Below, in pieces: positions 1 through 8,035 of a stretch of 45,236 nucleotides of DNA. Position numbers and translations under genes: made by a program. The stretch is taken from contig JAIQFS010000045.1 of the NCBI GenBank assembly GCA_020073145.1, positions 1 through 45,236 on the forward strand. The letters run 5' to 3'. The notes beneath the pieces were generated by a model. It saw only the letters and a program-made list of their open reading frames with translations. It was not told where the DNA came from and made no database searches. The first letter of the stretch is position 1. Every line of letters starts with the position of its first letter. The stretch is from Terriglobia bacterium (GTDB taxonomy: Bacteria > Acidobacteriota > Terriglobia > Bryobacterales > Bryobacteraceae).

Positions 1-100
1 ACCGGAAGGACTCCGGGGCCAAGCCCGATTTTCTTACCTCATCCTCTAACTGGCTACGCGTCATTGAGCTCATCCAGCCACCTCTCCCATCTGGTAATTC

Positions 101-255
101 CTACGCCCAACTCGAATGGAGCTGATTAAAAAAAATGGCCAGATAAAACTGGCAGAGCAAGGAAGGGATCTCCTTCGCGAGAAAATGGACGCCCTTATTC
201 AAGAGTTTTTTCAGATTATGCTATCAGTCTCCAAATCGCGAGAAGAACTGGACAT
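101..255 (+). pseudogene. 5' fragment of V-type ATP synthase subunit D
   Basis: The frame reads PTRMELIKKNGQIKLAEQG and continues LLREKMDALIQEFF, closely matching the first helix of V/A-type ATPase subunit D (Thermus: PTRMNLLQRRGQLRLAQKG). Subunit D is the central rotor stalk. The signature begins right after an in-frame TAA at 95-97, with no start codon before PTR; the ATG at 116 is the Met inside the motif. Similarity runs to about residue 45 (REELD..A) and then stops, where the sequence becomes another gene's tail in a different frame. The normal protein is about 200 aa, so this is a remnant. A short protein could still be made from ATG 116, but it would lack the second long helix. Confidence 0.6.
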
Positions 256-257
256 AG

Positions 258-359
258 CAGCCGTCGCTGCCCAACGTATCCGCGCCGAATTTCGGGCAAA
301 TCGTGAATACGAGCGTCAACCCGCGTGTGCTCCAGTTCGCACTCAAGTACATCTTCTGA
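258..359 (+). pseudogene. C-terminal remnant of TonB-dependent (Oar-like) receptor
   Basis: The frame preceded by TAG at 255-257 encodes a peptide with APNFGQIVNTS, then NPRVLQFALKYIF and TGA at 357-359. This is the typical end of acidobacterial carboxypeptidase-regulatory/TonB-dependent receptors, where the last beta-strand ends in an aromatic residue. The full proteins are about 1000 aa; only some 33 residues remain, fused directly downstream of the ATPase D fragment. It is seen as a remnant with no start of its own. The identification rests on the C-terminal signature only. Confidence 0.55.
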
Positions 360-384
360 GCGCGAACAGGTTTCGGCGGGCTGA

Positions 385-495
385 GGCAGGTCTTTCGGCC
401 CCGTACAGAACCTGAACATCAGGTCCTGGCACGGCGTCGGCGTCTTTTTCCCGCGAGACGGAAAAATCGTGGAATGGTACGACGATACGATCGTG
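385..495 (+). pseudogene. Scrap of NTF2-like / limonene-epoxide-hydrolase-like protein
   Basis: After a TGA at 382-384 the frame reads IRSWHGVGVFFPRDGKIVEW and then YDDT. The pattern V-G-V-F-x-x-x-D-G-K-I-x-x-W-x-D is typical of the penultimate strands of SnoaL/limonene-1,2-epoxide-hydrolase-like folds. No start codon or N-terminal half is present, and the frame runs on antisense to the next gene. It is probably the third broken piece in this patch. The assignment is by motif only and is weaker than for the two preceding fragments. Confidence 0.35.
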
Positions 496-525
496 ACCGG
501 GCGCGCGTCCTCTCGGCCGCCTCAC

Positions 526-1503
526 TCACTTGACGTGCTGGCGGAAAGTCTGGTTCTCATTGCATATGAATTCGATGAGTTCCTGGTCGACAATCAGCCG
601 CTGATCGATTCGAACCGTCCACGGCTTCGTATACGCCTTGGGATCGTCCACGGTCGTGTCAATCTGCAGGTGGTCATAAGTCGGACGGCGGATTTTCTCC
701 GTGAACTTGGCCTGCTCCGAATACGGACTGCCGTTCACGTCCAGCCAGCCGTCAAACTTGCTGTCTTCGGCGCCCCGCAGGTTATTCGTTTCGACGACCA
801 GGGTATCGCCGTCCCAATGGCCCACGGAGTAGCCGTACCAAAATGGGGTCGGCTCGCCCGGCGGCGGCAGTTTGCGCCCGTCCATATAAATGTGGCGCAG
901 ACCGTAATTCGCTTCGTACTCGATCAGGAGCATTTTGGGACTCGCCACGTTCATGATCCGGCGGGGCTGCGGCTGTTGGTGAAATTGCAGAAAGCCCATC
1001 GGCAGACAATTGGCGTCGGGGTTGTCGCGGGCCTGCAGCTCATTGAACCGCTTCGTCTTGATGTCCTTGGCCCACTGGGTGTACGGCAGCCCGCCTTCCA
1101 TGTTCCCGCCGGCTTCGAAGAAGGTGGCCACGGGCGGGCCATTCGGGTCGTAGGGGAAGGGCGGGGTCGTCAGATCAACCGGGATGCCACCCCGGCCGCC
1201 ACCGGGGGGAGCCCCCGCGGGCGCCCCACCCGGACCGCCACCGGGGTTCACCCTTGCCGGCGCCCCACCCTGCCGGCCCCGGCCCGCGCGCGGCGGTCCG
1301 CTGTTGGCGTGCATCCAGAGCCCGGAAAAGTCGGGCTTGCCATCCGCGGTCCGTGGAGTCGGCGCATCTCCCCGGAGTTTGCCGCTGGAATCGCGCGGGA
1401 CGTTCGGATCCGGGACCGTCGTCCATTGCGCCGCGATGGGCAGGGAACCCAACGTCAGGCCGCCGCACACAAGAACAGTTACGCGCATTCGCTTTGTCAT
1501 CAT
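526..1503 (-). CDS. Secreted hypothetical protein, acidobacterial TADGKPDFSGLW type
   Basis: A 325-aa protein of unknown function. The start at 1503 is chosen because GGTGGAGGG lies just upstream (GGAGG six to seven bases from ATG); a longer frame to 1566 lacks this. The N-terminus is a signal peptide (MTKRMRV, hydrophobic core, cleavage near IAAQ). It is followed by the motif TADGKPDFSGLW, a Gly/Pro/Ala-rich linker at about residues 70-105, and a conserved C-terminal half with HWDGDTLVVETN and a final strand ending LIEFICNEN. Proteins of this type are numerous in Acidobacteriota and are annotated only as hypothetical. Export is predicted; no catalytic motif is recognised. It stands alone between the remnant patch and the virion cluster. 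Confidence 0.8.
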   Translation of the reverse strand: MMTKRMRVTVLVCGGLTLGSLPIAAQWTTVPDPNVPRDSSGKLRGDAPTPRTADGKPDFSGLWMHANSGPPRAGRGRQGGAPARVNPGGGPGGAPAGAPPGGGRGGIPVDLTTPPFPYDPNGPPVATFFEAGGNMEGGLPYTQWAKDIKTKRFNELQARDNPDANCLPMGFLQFHQQPQPRRIMNVASPKMLLIEYEANYGLRHIYMDGRKLPPPGEPTPFWYGYSVGHWDGDTLVVETNNLRGAEDSKFDGWLDVNGSPYSEQAKFTEKIRRPTYDHLQIDTTVDDPKAYTKPWTVRIDQRLIVDQELIEFICNENQTFRQHVK

Positions 1504-1814
1504 GAGTGCCCTCCACCTCGCTGCACCGGCGTTCCGTACCGCTCCAACCAGGCAACCTTCGCCCAACCGCCCGAGCCGGGGCCGCTCCCCAGTATCCGAT
1601 GAAGCGGACCAACTGGTTTCCTGCCAAGCATCGCCATGGCGGTTAGTTTAGCGTAAAACCGGCTGCGGCTGGCGCGGTTGGGGTGCTCTGTCCGTGTGGC
1701 TCGTGGTGGAACGCTGCCAGCTCCTATCCGGACCGCGAGTTACGGCCGGCTGTGCCCCTCACGCAGAGCCATTCACGGAAATAAAAATAAATCGACGGGC
1801 CTATTTTCAAGCAC
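1504..1814. other. Intergenic stretch without recognised genes
   Basis: About 310 bp between the divergently transcribed secreted protein and the virion cluster. No open frame with a recognisable protein, no tRNA and no strong terminator hairpin was seen. It presumably carries upstream control of both directions. Confidence 0.5.
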
Positions 1815-1850
1815 TTGACTCTCGGATCGGAATCGGATGTAGAGATCCGA
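1815..1850 (+). promoter_or_regulatory. Possible promoter with operator-like inverted repeat ahead of virion cluster
   Basis: A -35-like TTGACT lies at 1815-1820, then 17 bases, then a poor -10-like TGTAGA at 1838-1843. A perfect 7-base inverted repeat, TCGGATC (1822-1828) and GATCCGA (1844-1850), brackets the -10. The arrangement would suit a repressor or activator controlling the 16-kb cluster. The -10 matches only three of six consensus bases, so the promoter call is weak; the inverted repeat is directly visible. Confidence 0.3.
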
Positions 1851-1952
1851 ATGATACTCTCAAATCGGGAAGAGGGTTTCGGCCTCGCGCGGGTGCGGGG
1901 CCGTTTCTATTTTGTGGGTGCACGAATGCCGGAACAAACCATCGAAGGAACA

Positions 1953-2198
1953 ATGGCACCTCCATCGTGCAGGAACTGCGAGCGGTGGCCGGAGATCAAG
2001 AACAAGATCCACATTTGGGAACTGTTGACAACGGCGATCGAGGGCCTGGGCGAGCGGGTGAAGGCTAACGACTTAAAGCTGACCTTGGGCGACTACCTCA
2101 AGCTGCTCCAACTCGAGAAGGAGATGGAAGAACAAGGGCCGAAGGAGATCAGGGTCACATGGGTCGAACCGCGGGAGACGTCCGAAACAGAGAAATAG
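1953..2198 (+). CDS. Putative small terminase subunit / packaging-associated protein
   Basis: An 81-aa protein directly before and overlapping the large terminase, the usual place for a small terminase. It has an N-terminal CxxC, a helical middle, and a C-terminal segment LGDYLKLLQLEKEMEEQ followed by PKEIRVTWVEP. A 'xxDYLKLLQ... PKEIxVxWV' ending is seen in many small terminases, where the tail contacts the large subunit. The start at 1953 follows GAAGGA by three bases; ATG 1926 and a longer frame are alternatives without a good ribosome site. It is short for a small terminase (often 120-180 aa) and no clear helix-turn-helix is visible, so the DNA-binding part may be reduced or absent. Confidence 0.5.
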   Translation: MAPPSCRNCERWPEIKNKIHIWELLTTAIEGLGERVKANDLKLTLGDYLKLLQLEKEMEEQGPKEIRVTWVEPRETSETEK

Positions 2199-3460
2199 CC
2201 TATGACCCGCTGCCTTCCCAAAAACTGTTTCACGCCTCGAACGCCGTCTTCAAAGGGTTCTCGGGCCCTATCGGATGCGGCAAAAGCCAGGCACTGTGCC
2301 AGGAAGCCATTAAGTTGAGCTATGTGAATCCAGGCCGGCTCGGTCTACTGGGCGCGCCCACTTACCCGATGCTGCGCGATGCCACGCAAGCGACGTTGTT
2401 CGACATTCTGGACAGCAATTCGGTTCCCTATGACCACAACAAAGCCGAGAACACGCTGGTGATGACGGACACCGGTTCGCGGATCCTGTTCCGGGCAGTG
2501 GACGAGTTCGAACGGCTGCGCGGCACGAATCTGGCCTGGTTCGGGCTGGACGAACTGACCTATACCCAGGAAGCGGCATGGCTGCGGCTGCAAGGCCGCT
2601 TGCGGGATCCGAAGTCGACGCGACTGTGCGGATTCGGAGTGTGGACGCCCAAAGGCTACGACTGGGTGTACCGCAAATTCATAGCGGATCGCGGGAAGGA
2701 TTACGACGCCGTCCTGGCGGCGCCGTTTGAGAATCGCTTCTTGCTGAAGCAGATTCCGGATTTTTATCACCGGCTGGAAGCAAGCTACGACGAGAACTTC
2801 TATAAACAGGAGGTTCTCGGCACGTACCTCAACATGACAGGCGGCGTGGTGTACAGCTCGTTCTCGCGAGAGGAGCACCTGGCCGACCTGCACGCCGAGC
2901 CGCGGCTGCCGCTGCTGTGGGCGCTGGATTTCAACGTCGATCCGATGAGTTCTCTGATTGCACAGATCGCGGGCGGACAGGTTCGCGTACTGGGGGAAAT
3001 TGTCTTGCGGCGGGCGACTACGAGGCAAGCCTGCGAAGAGTTCCTCAAGCGCTTCCCCAACCACACCGCGGGAGTCGCGGTCTATGGGGATGCATCGGGA
3101 TCCAAGGAGCAGACCACAGGCAGTTCGGACTACGAGATGATTCGCGAGTACTTTGCGATCCACACGAGCGTGCCGGTGCGGTACCAAGTGCCGAAGGCCA
3201 ACCCCAGCGTCCGGGAGCGGATCAACCTGACCAACGCAAAGCTGCGGTCGGCGTCCGGCGAAATCGGGCTGGTGGTGGACCGCCAATGCAAGGAACTGAT
3301 CAAGGACCTCGAGCAGGTTTCGTTCAAGCAGGACAGCAACCAGATCGATAAAGACAGGGACCGGCAGAGAACGCACTTATCGGATGCGCTGGGATATTTG
3401 CTGTGGCAGGAGTGCAGGCCGCTCGCGCCCGTCGGCGAGCAACCGGGGAGACTGGTTTGA
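2159..3460 (+). CDS. Terminase large subunit (packaging ATPase and nuclease)
   Basis: A 433-aa motor protein that pumps DNA into proheads and cuts it. The ATPase domain shows Walker A GPIGCGKS (K42) and a Walker B-like FGLDE (D131, E132). The RuvC-like nuclease domain has its acidic residues in ALDFNVDP (D257), YGDASGS (D311) and LSDALGY (D409), so both activities look intact. It overlaps the upstream gene by 40 bases, with AAGGAG 11 bases before ATG 2159, and its TGA overlaps the portal TTG start. It is close in length to Terminase_3/6-family proteins, and intact catalysis suggests a functional packaging system. Headful versus site-specific cutting cannot be told from the sequence. Confidence 0.95.
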   Translation: MGRTAGDVRNREIAYDPLPSQKLFHASNAVFKGFSGPIGCGKSQALCQEAIKLSYVNPGRLGLLGAPTYPMLRDATQATLFDILDSNSVPYDHNKAENTLVMTDTGSRILFRAVDEFERLRGTNLAWFGLDELTYTQEAAWLRLQGRLRDPKSTRLCGFGVWTPKGYDWVYRKFIADRGKDYDAVLAAPFENRFLLKQIPDFYHRLEASYDENFYKQEVLGTYLNMTGGVVYSSFSREEHLADLHAEPRLPLLWALDFNVDPMSSLIAQIAGGQVRVLGEIVLRRATTRQACEEFLKRFPNHTAGVAVYGDASGSKEQTTGSSDYEMIREYFAIHTSVPVRYQVPKANPSVRERINLTNAKLRSASGEIGLVVDRQCKELIKDLEQVSFKQDSNQIDKDRDRQRTHLSDALGYLLWQECRPLAPVGEQPGRLV

Positions 3461-4845
3461 ATACGCCAAACATCAATCGGGAGCATCCCGAATACGTCGC
3501 GCGCAAGGCGATGTGGAAGCAGTACAAAGACCTCTACGCGGGGGGCGACCGGCTGCGGGAAAGCGCCTCGGAGTATCTGGTGCGACGGCACAAGGAACCG
3601 GGCGAGGTGTATCAGGAGCGCTTGAACCGGGTGTTCTACGAGAACTATATCGGCTCGATCGTGGACTGGTACGCGGCCACGCTCCTGCGCCGCGAACCGG
3701 TGCTGCTGTTCGAGGGCAATGACAGCGCGGCGAAGGACTTCTATAGCCTGTTTTCGGACGATTGCGACCTGAAGGAGACGAACTTCAGCGAGTTCTTCCG
3801 GCAGCGCTTTGTGGAGGCCCTGGTGTGCGGATCGAGTTACATTGTGGTGGATTTTCCAAGGGCCAACCAGCCGGCGCTGACGCGCGCCGAGGAAGACGCC
3901 TCGGGACATTCGCGGGCCTACCTGGTCGACTATACCGCTGACGAAGTCATCAACTGGAATTACGACGAAACAGGCGGCTTGGAGTGGGCGATCGTGCGGA
4001 CGTCGTGCCTGCAACAGTCCAAAGTCACCGACGAGAAATGGGAAAAGGAAACGCGGTGGATCTATTACGACCGCGAAAATTACCAGGTCTATCGGAAGGC
4101 GGGCGAAGGAAGCCCGATCAGCCTGATTGGCGAGGGGCGGCACGGCCTGGCGTCCCTGCGGCGGGTGCCCCTCTTCCGGCTGCAGGTGAGCGAGGGTCTG
4201 TGGCTGATGAACAAGGCCGCGCTGCTTCAACTGGAGCACTTCAACAAGTCCAATGCTCTCTCCTGGGCGCTGACGATGAGTTTATTCGCGACTCCGGTAG
4301 TGTACTCAGACCGCGAATGGAACCAGATTGTCGGCGAGTCGTACTACATCCAGCTGGGGCCGGGGGACCGGTTCGGGTGGACAGAGCCGGAAGGCAAGGT
4401 CTATCAGATTGCGGCTGACAACCTGGTGCGGTTGAAGGATGAGATCTACCGGGTCTGCTATCTGCTCGCGCACGCCGGCACGGCCAGCTCCGGCGACTTA
4501 CGCATATCCGGCCTGAGCAAACAGAGAGACTTCAGCATCACTCAAGAAGTCTTGCGGGCGTATGGGGACGCGGTGAAGGACGTGATGAAGCAGGTGCTGC
4601 GGGCTATCGGAGCGGCGCGGCAGGACGGCGTGACCATCGAAGTGTCGGGGCTGGACGAATTCGACATCGACGATTTCAGCAATGAGCTCGACGACGCTCG
4701 AAAGCTGCTGGACTTGGGGATCGGCTCGGTGACGCTGCGCAAGCAAGTTTTCAAGAAGCTGGCCATCAAGTACCTGTGCGACGCGCGGCAGGAGATCAAG
4801 AACCAAGTGGCGGGCGAGATCGACCGGATGAACTATCCGGTGTAG
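3457..4845 (+). CDS. Portal protein
   Basis: A 462-aa protein following the large terminase, fitting the DUF4055-like portal group that usually accompanies P22-type coats. The portal forms the dodecameric vertex through which DNA passes. The start is TTG at 3457, overlapping the terminase stop (TTGA) with GGGGAG six bases before it; the longer frame to 3403 has no such site. Visible features are an N-terminal helical part with ENYIGSIVDWYA, a central alpha/beta region, and a C-terminal stem-like section with ITQEVLRAYGDAVKDVMKQV. Coupled translation with the terminase is likely. The function is supported by position as much as by sequence. Confidence 0.85.
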   Translation: MNTPNINREHPEYVARKAMWKQYKDLYAGGDRLRESASEYLVRRHKEPGEVYQERLNRVFYENYIGSIVDWYAATLLRREPVLLFEGNDSAAKDFYSLFSDDCDLKETNFSEFFRQRFVEALVCGSSYIVVDFPRANQPALTRAEEDASGHSRAYLVDYTADEVINWNYDETGGLEWAIVRTSCLQQSKVTDEKWEKETRWIYYDRENYQVYRKAGEGSPISLIGEGRHGLASLRRVPLFRLQVSEGLWLMNKAALLQLEHFNKSNALSWALTMSLFATPVVYSDREWNQIVGESYYIQLGPGDRFGWTEPEGKVYQIAADNLVRLKDEIYRVCYLLAHAGTASSGDLRISGLSKQRDFSITQEVLRAYGDAVKDVMKQVLRAIGAARQDGVTIEVSGLDEFDIDDFSNELDDARKLLDLGIGSVTLRKQVFKKLAIKYLCDARQEIKNQVAGEIDRMNYPV

Positions 4846-4852
4846 GAGAACT

Positions 4853-5404
4853 ATGGAAGAAACGGACGTACAGGCGATCGTGCGAAACGCGATTCAGGAG
4901 TTCGTCAATCAAGAACAGGCGAAAAACGAACCGGCCGCGAAAGCCGAACTCCAGGAGGAGCGGAAGCGAAGAGAACAACTGGAGCGCCGGTTGAACGAAC
5001 TGGTGGCTGAGAACAAACGCAGCCAAAAAATCGCCGAGGAGGCGGAGCGGGGTGCGGCCGTGCGGGCCGAATTGCAGCGGCTGGGTGTGGCGAAGATCGA
5101 CCTGGCCTTCAAGGCGGTGCAGGACGGGGTGGTGCGGACCGAAGACGGGCGGCTGGTGGCCCGGGGAGAGGGAGGGGACGTTTCCATCAAGGAGTATCTC
5201 ACCGCGTTTGTCAATGAAAATCCGGAGTTCCTCCCGGCGCGCATTAGCGGCGGCACCGGAATGACGGCAACGTTCAAGTCTCCAGCGGTGGGCCGGGAGA
5301 CGATCAACGTTGAAAGAATCCGCCCGGGCATGAGCGCGGAGGAGATGCAGCGGGTACGAGAGGAAATCGTGCGCGTGGCGTCCCAGACCCTTCGGGGCCT
5401 GTAG
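4853..5404 (+). CDS. Putative capsid scaffold protein
   Basis: A 183-aa, highly charged protein between portal and coat. Residues about 15-80 are predicted coiled coil (NEPAAKAELQEERKRREQLE onward); a variable middle follows, and the C-terminus has a helix-turn with EEMQRVREEI, like the coat-binding helix-loop-helix of P22-type scaffolds. Scaffolds direct assembly of coat subunits and then leave the prohead. No protease gene is seen, consistent with a scaffold that exits intact. A GGAGA motif lies just before ATG 4853. The call rests on position and composition. Confidence 0.7.
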   Translation: MEETDVQAIVRNAIQEFVNQEQAKNEPAAKAELQEERKRREQLERRLNELVAENKRSQKIAEEAERGAAVRAELQRLGVAKIDLAFKAVQDGVVRTEDGRLVARGEGGDVSIKEYLTAFVNENPEFLPARISGGTGMTATFKSPAVGRETINVERIRPGMSAEEMQRVREEIVRVASQTLRGL

Positions 5405-5454
5405 AGGGTCAAATTCCGGCCCCGCGGCCGGCAAGACGAAGTGAAGGAGAATGA

Positions 5455-6366
5455 ATGGCAGCAATTACCTCAAATAACGTCGCAAACGCGATTGTGAAGC
5501 TGGTGGCGGCGGACGCATTGCCGGTGCTGGTGGGGAACCTCGTGATGGGGAACCTGGTGAATCGCGATTACGAGCCGGTCCTGGCAAACGCCGGCGACAC
5601 GGTCAACGTACCGATTCCACCCACGATGGTGGCGAACAACATTTCCGAGGGCGGGACGGTGCAAACGCAGAACCCGAGTCTGGGGAACGCGCAAATCGTG
5701 CTCAATACGCACGCGGAAGCCACGTTCCAGATTCCGGACGTGACCAAAGTGCTGGCGGTTCCGGACCTGCTGAAGATCTATATGGAACCGGCGGTGGCGG
5801 CCATCGCGCAGAGAGTCGAAAGCGACCTTCTGAACCTGGCAGCCCAGTTCACCGCGAACCCGCCGGTGGGATCGGCGGGCACACCGATTACCGAATCGGT
5901 AATCGACGCCGCGGAAACGGCGCTGTTCCTGGCGAAGGTTCCGGCGTCGTCCCAGAAGTTCTTCGTGGTGGATGCCGCGACCTACTCGGCGTGGCGCCAG
6001 ATCCCCCGATTCAGCGAGTTTCAGACCGCTGGGGACGCCGGATTGCAGGCCATTGTGAACGGAACGGTGGGGAAGGTCAAAGACTTCTTCGTGTTTCGCT
6101 CGCAGTTCGTGTCCAAGACCGGCAGCGGGCCGGTGACGACGCATAACCTGGCATTCTGTAAAGACGCGATCGGCCTGGTCATCCGGCGGCTGCCGCAGCC
6201 GCTGCCCGGCACGGGAGCGATCGCGGAGTACGCCGAGCTCGGCAACTTTGGCATGCGCGTGGTGATGAGCTACCAGCCGAACACACTCGCGCAGCAGTTC
6301 ACGGTGGATGTGCTGTACGGGTGCGGCGTACTGCGCAACACGTCGGGAGTGCAAGTCAACACGTAG
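5455..6366 (+). CDS. Major capsid (coat) protein, P22-like
   Basis: A 303-aa protein with the pattern of the P22 coat family: NRDYEPVLANAGDTVNVPIP, then a long strand-rich segment, then a helix with AVAAIAQRVESDLLNLA. It adopts an HK97-type fold by family knowledge and forms the icosahedral shell. It is shorter than P22 coat (430 aa), and no separate insertion domain is obvious. A GAAGGAGA site precedes ATG 5455. It follows the scaffold gene, as expected for a coat that needs a separate scaffold rather than a fused delta domain. Confidence 0.85.
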   Translation: MAAITSNNVANAIVKLVAADALPVLVGNLVMGNLVNRDYEPVLANAGDTVNVPIPPTMVANNISEGGTVQTQNPSLGNAQIVLNTHAEATFQIPDVTKVLAVPDLLKIYMEPAVAAIAQRVESDLLNLAAQFTANPPVGSAGTPITESVIDAAETALFLAKVPASSQKFFVVDAATYSAWRQIPRFSEFQTAGDAGLQAIVNGTVGKVKDFFVFRSQFVSKTGSGPVTTHNLAFCKDAIGLVIRRLPQPLPGTGAIAEYAELGNFGMRVVMSYQPNTLAQQFTVDVLYGCGVLRNTSGVQVNT

Positions 6367-6430
6367 CCGCAAGGGCCCCGCGCGGGGGCGGCTTGCCCCG
6401 CCCCCGGCAGGGCCGAGAGGAGAAATCGGA

Positions 6431-6757
6431 ATGGACCTGAAGCACTACTACCAGAAAATCCGCAACATCGAAGCCGGGATTGCGGAAGCGTTTGTCGTGG
6501 TGATGAGTCTGGAGACACCGGACGGCGGCAAGCCGGGCACGCTTACAGAAGTGATCCCCCGAGTGGCGGCGAAGATGATTGTGGACGGTATCGCGCGCCT
6601 GGCGTCGGCCGAAGAGGCCAAACAGATGCGCGATCGCCAAGCCGAAGCGCTGCGGGCAGTGGAACAGGCGGCGGCCGCGAGCCGTGTGCAGCTGACCGTG
6701 CTGCCGACCAGCGAGTTGAATCGACTGAGGGCCTCGGTGCGCCCCCCGAAAGAGTAG
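6431..6757 (+). CDS. Small conserved virion-cluster protein, unknown role
   Basis: A 108-aa protein starting at ATG 6431, eight bases after AGGAG. It is mostly helical and charged, with a repeat-poor sequence: an N-terminal HYYQKIRNIEAGI, a middle LASAEEAKQMRDRQAEALR predicted to be amphipathic, and a basic tail. Its position after the coat gene would suit a minor head or connector-associated factor. No named family was recognised. Confidence 0.7.
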   Translation: MDLKHYYQKIRNIEAGIAEAFVVVMSLETPDGGKPGTLTEVIPRVAAKMIVDGIARLASAEEAKQMRDRQAEALRAVEQAAAASRVQLTVLPTSELNRLRASVRPPKE

Positions 6758-6767
6758 GACCAGCGTC

Positions 6768-7532
6768 ATGGCTCTGTTCACAGACGGCCCAATCTCCAGC
6801 ATCGACGATTTAGCGGCGCTGGATTCGCAACTGCTCGCTGTGGCCGAAACCGAAGGGATCGATGTGACCCGGAAGCTGACCTCGGCACAAGAGGAGGTGG
6901 GGGTGGAGCTGACGGTGCTACTCAACAAGCTGAGCCGCACGGACCAGTTCCTCCAACCCACGCCGCGGCCGGGGCTGAGCAGCGTAGTGGTCACGGCGCC
7001 GATGAAGTTGTGGAACACCTATCGCACACTGGAAATGATCTACCGGGACGCCTACAACAGCCAGTTAAACGACCGGTACGCCGGAAAGCGCGACCAGTTC
7101 CACGAGATGGCCCAGTGGGCCTCCGAAAGGCTGATCCAGACCGGGGTCGGAGTGGCGGCGAACCCGGTTCCGCGGGCGGGGACACCGCAAGTGGACGCGA
7201 TCCCGGGCGCGCTACCGGACGGCACGTACTACGTCAGTATGGCGTGGATCAACCCGACGGGAGAGGAAGGGGCCGGCTCGAGTCCGGCGGTATTCACGAT
7301 CACGGCGAGCGCCCTGCAGGTGGAGGCCGGAACGCCGCCGCCCGGGGCGACGCGCTGGAACGTATATATCGGCGATGCGCCTGAATCGATGGTGCTGCAG
7401 AATGGAACGCCGATCGAGGCGGGCCAAAATTGGCACCAGGCCGGGGCGGTCGCAACCGCGGGACGGGCACCCGGTACGGGGCAGGAACCGACCTATCTGA
7501 AGCCGGTTCCACGGGTGATCCAGAGAGGCTGA
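6768..7532 (+). CDS. Putative head-tail connector with C-terminal Ig-like domain
   Basis: A 254-aa protein with two parts. Residues 1-about 130 are helical (LAALDSQLLAVAETEGIDV, and LEMIYRDAYNSQLNDRYAGK), like head-completion/adaptor proteins that follow coat genes. Residues about 145-250 form a beta-rich module with DGTYYVSMAWINPTGEEGAG and PPGATRWNVYIGDAPE, a fibronectin/Ig-like pattern. A related module appears in the hub protein at 11617-15513 (GETLYYAV, and APGTSKFHVYRG). Such domains often decorate virion surfaces and may bind cells or sugars. The exact role is inferred from position. Confidence 0.55.
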   Translation: MALFTDGPISSIDDLAALDSQLLAVAETEGIDVTRKLTSAQEEVGVELTVLLNKLSRTDQFLQPTPRPGLSSVVVTAPMKLWNTYRTLEMIYRDAYNSQLNDRYAGKRDQFHEMAQWASERLIQTGVGVAANPVPRAGTPQVDAIPGALPDGTYYVSMAWINPTGEEGAGSSPAVFTITASALQVEAGTPPPGATRWNVYIGDAPESMVLQNGTPIEAGQNWHQAGAVATAGRAPGTGQEPTYLKPVPRVIQRG

Positions 7533-7533
7533 G

Positions 7534-8034
7534 ATGGCGGCTAAACTCGGCAGCGCGGCAACGGCCAAGGTGATTCAGCAGATCACCGGAACCAGCGGGA
7601 TAAACGCCAGCCTGGCGGCGCTAACGGCCCCCAACAGCTCCCTGGCGGCGCCGGTGAGCGCGGGGCAGATCCGGGCACAAAACGCAGCCGCCGATCTGGC
7701 GGAACGCAGCGGCACGGTGAGATATCCCTCCGTCCACGTGTACTGCGAAAAGATCGTGAACAGCTTAACGGAAAAGTTTCGGAGCTTCTCCGGAACCGTT
7801 CAGATGACGATCGAGCTGCGTCATTCACAGGACCAGCTCACGGGGCTGCAGGACGCGCTCGAACTCTACACTGACTCGGTCACACAGACGCTGGACGGCG
7901 CCCGAGGGGACTGGGGGGACGGCATGTTCTATGCCGGAGGGTACGAAGTCGCGCTGAGCGCGATCAAGCACGGCGGCAAGAATTTCCTGCAAGCGGCGAA
8001 GATCACATTCCAGGTGGGAGTGAGCAGAAACTAA
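7534..8034 (+). CDS. Putative tail terminator / completion protein
   Basis: A 166-aa protein starting one base after the preceding stop (TGAGATG). The N-terminus is helical and small-residue-rich. The core, with VRYPSVHVYCEKIVNSL, SFSGTVQMTIELRHSQDQL and FLQAAKITFQVGVSRN, alternates strand and helix like tail-terminator proteins, which cap the tail tube at the head end. Its place immediately before the tail tube gene supports this. Sequence similarity is not strong enough for certainty. Confidence 0.6.
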   Translation: MAAKLGSAATAKVIQQITGTSGINASLAALTAPNSSLAAPVSAGQIRAQNAAADLAERSGTVRYPSVHVYCEKIVNSLTEKFRSFSGTVQMTIELRHSQDQLTGLQDALELYTDSVTQTLDGARGDWGDGMFYAGGYEVALSAIKHGGKNFLQAAKITFQVGVSRN

Positions 8035-8035
8035 T

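Noticed and set aside
1-125. An open frame running in from the left edge (stop at 123-125)
   Set aside because: It encodes about 40 residues with no recognised motif and overlaps the ATPase D fragment; it cannot be supported as a gene.
469-1602. Long plus-strand open frame
   Set aside because: It is antisense to the secreted protein at 526-1503, which has a signal peptide and a ribosome site. Only the first residues belong to the NTF2-like scrap.
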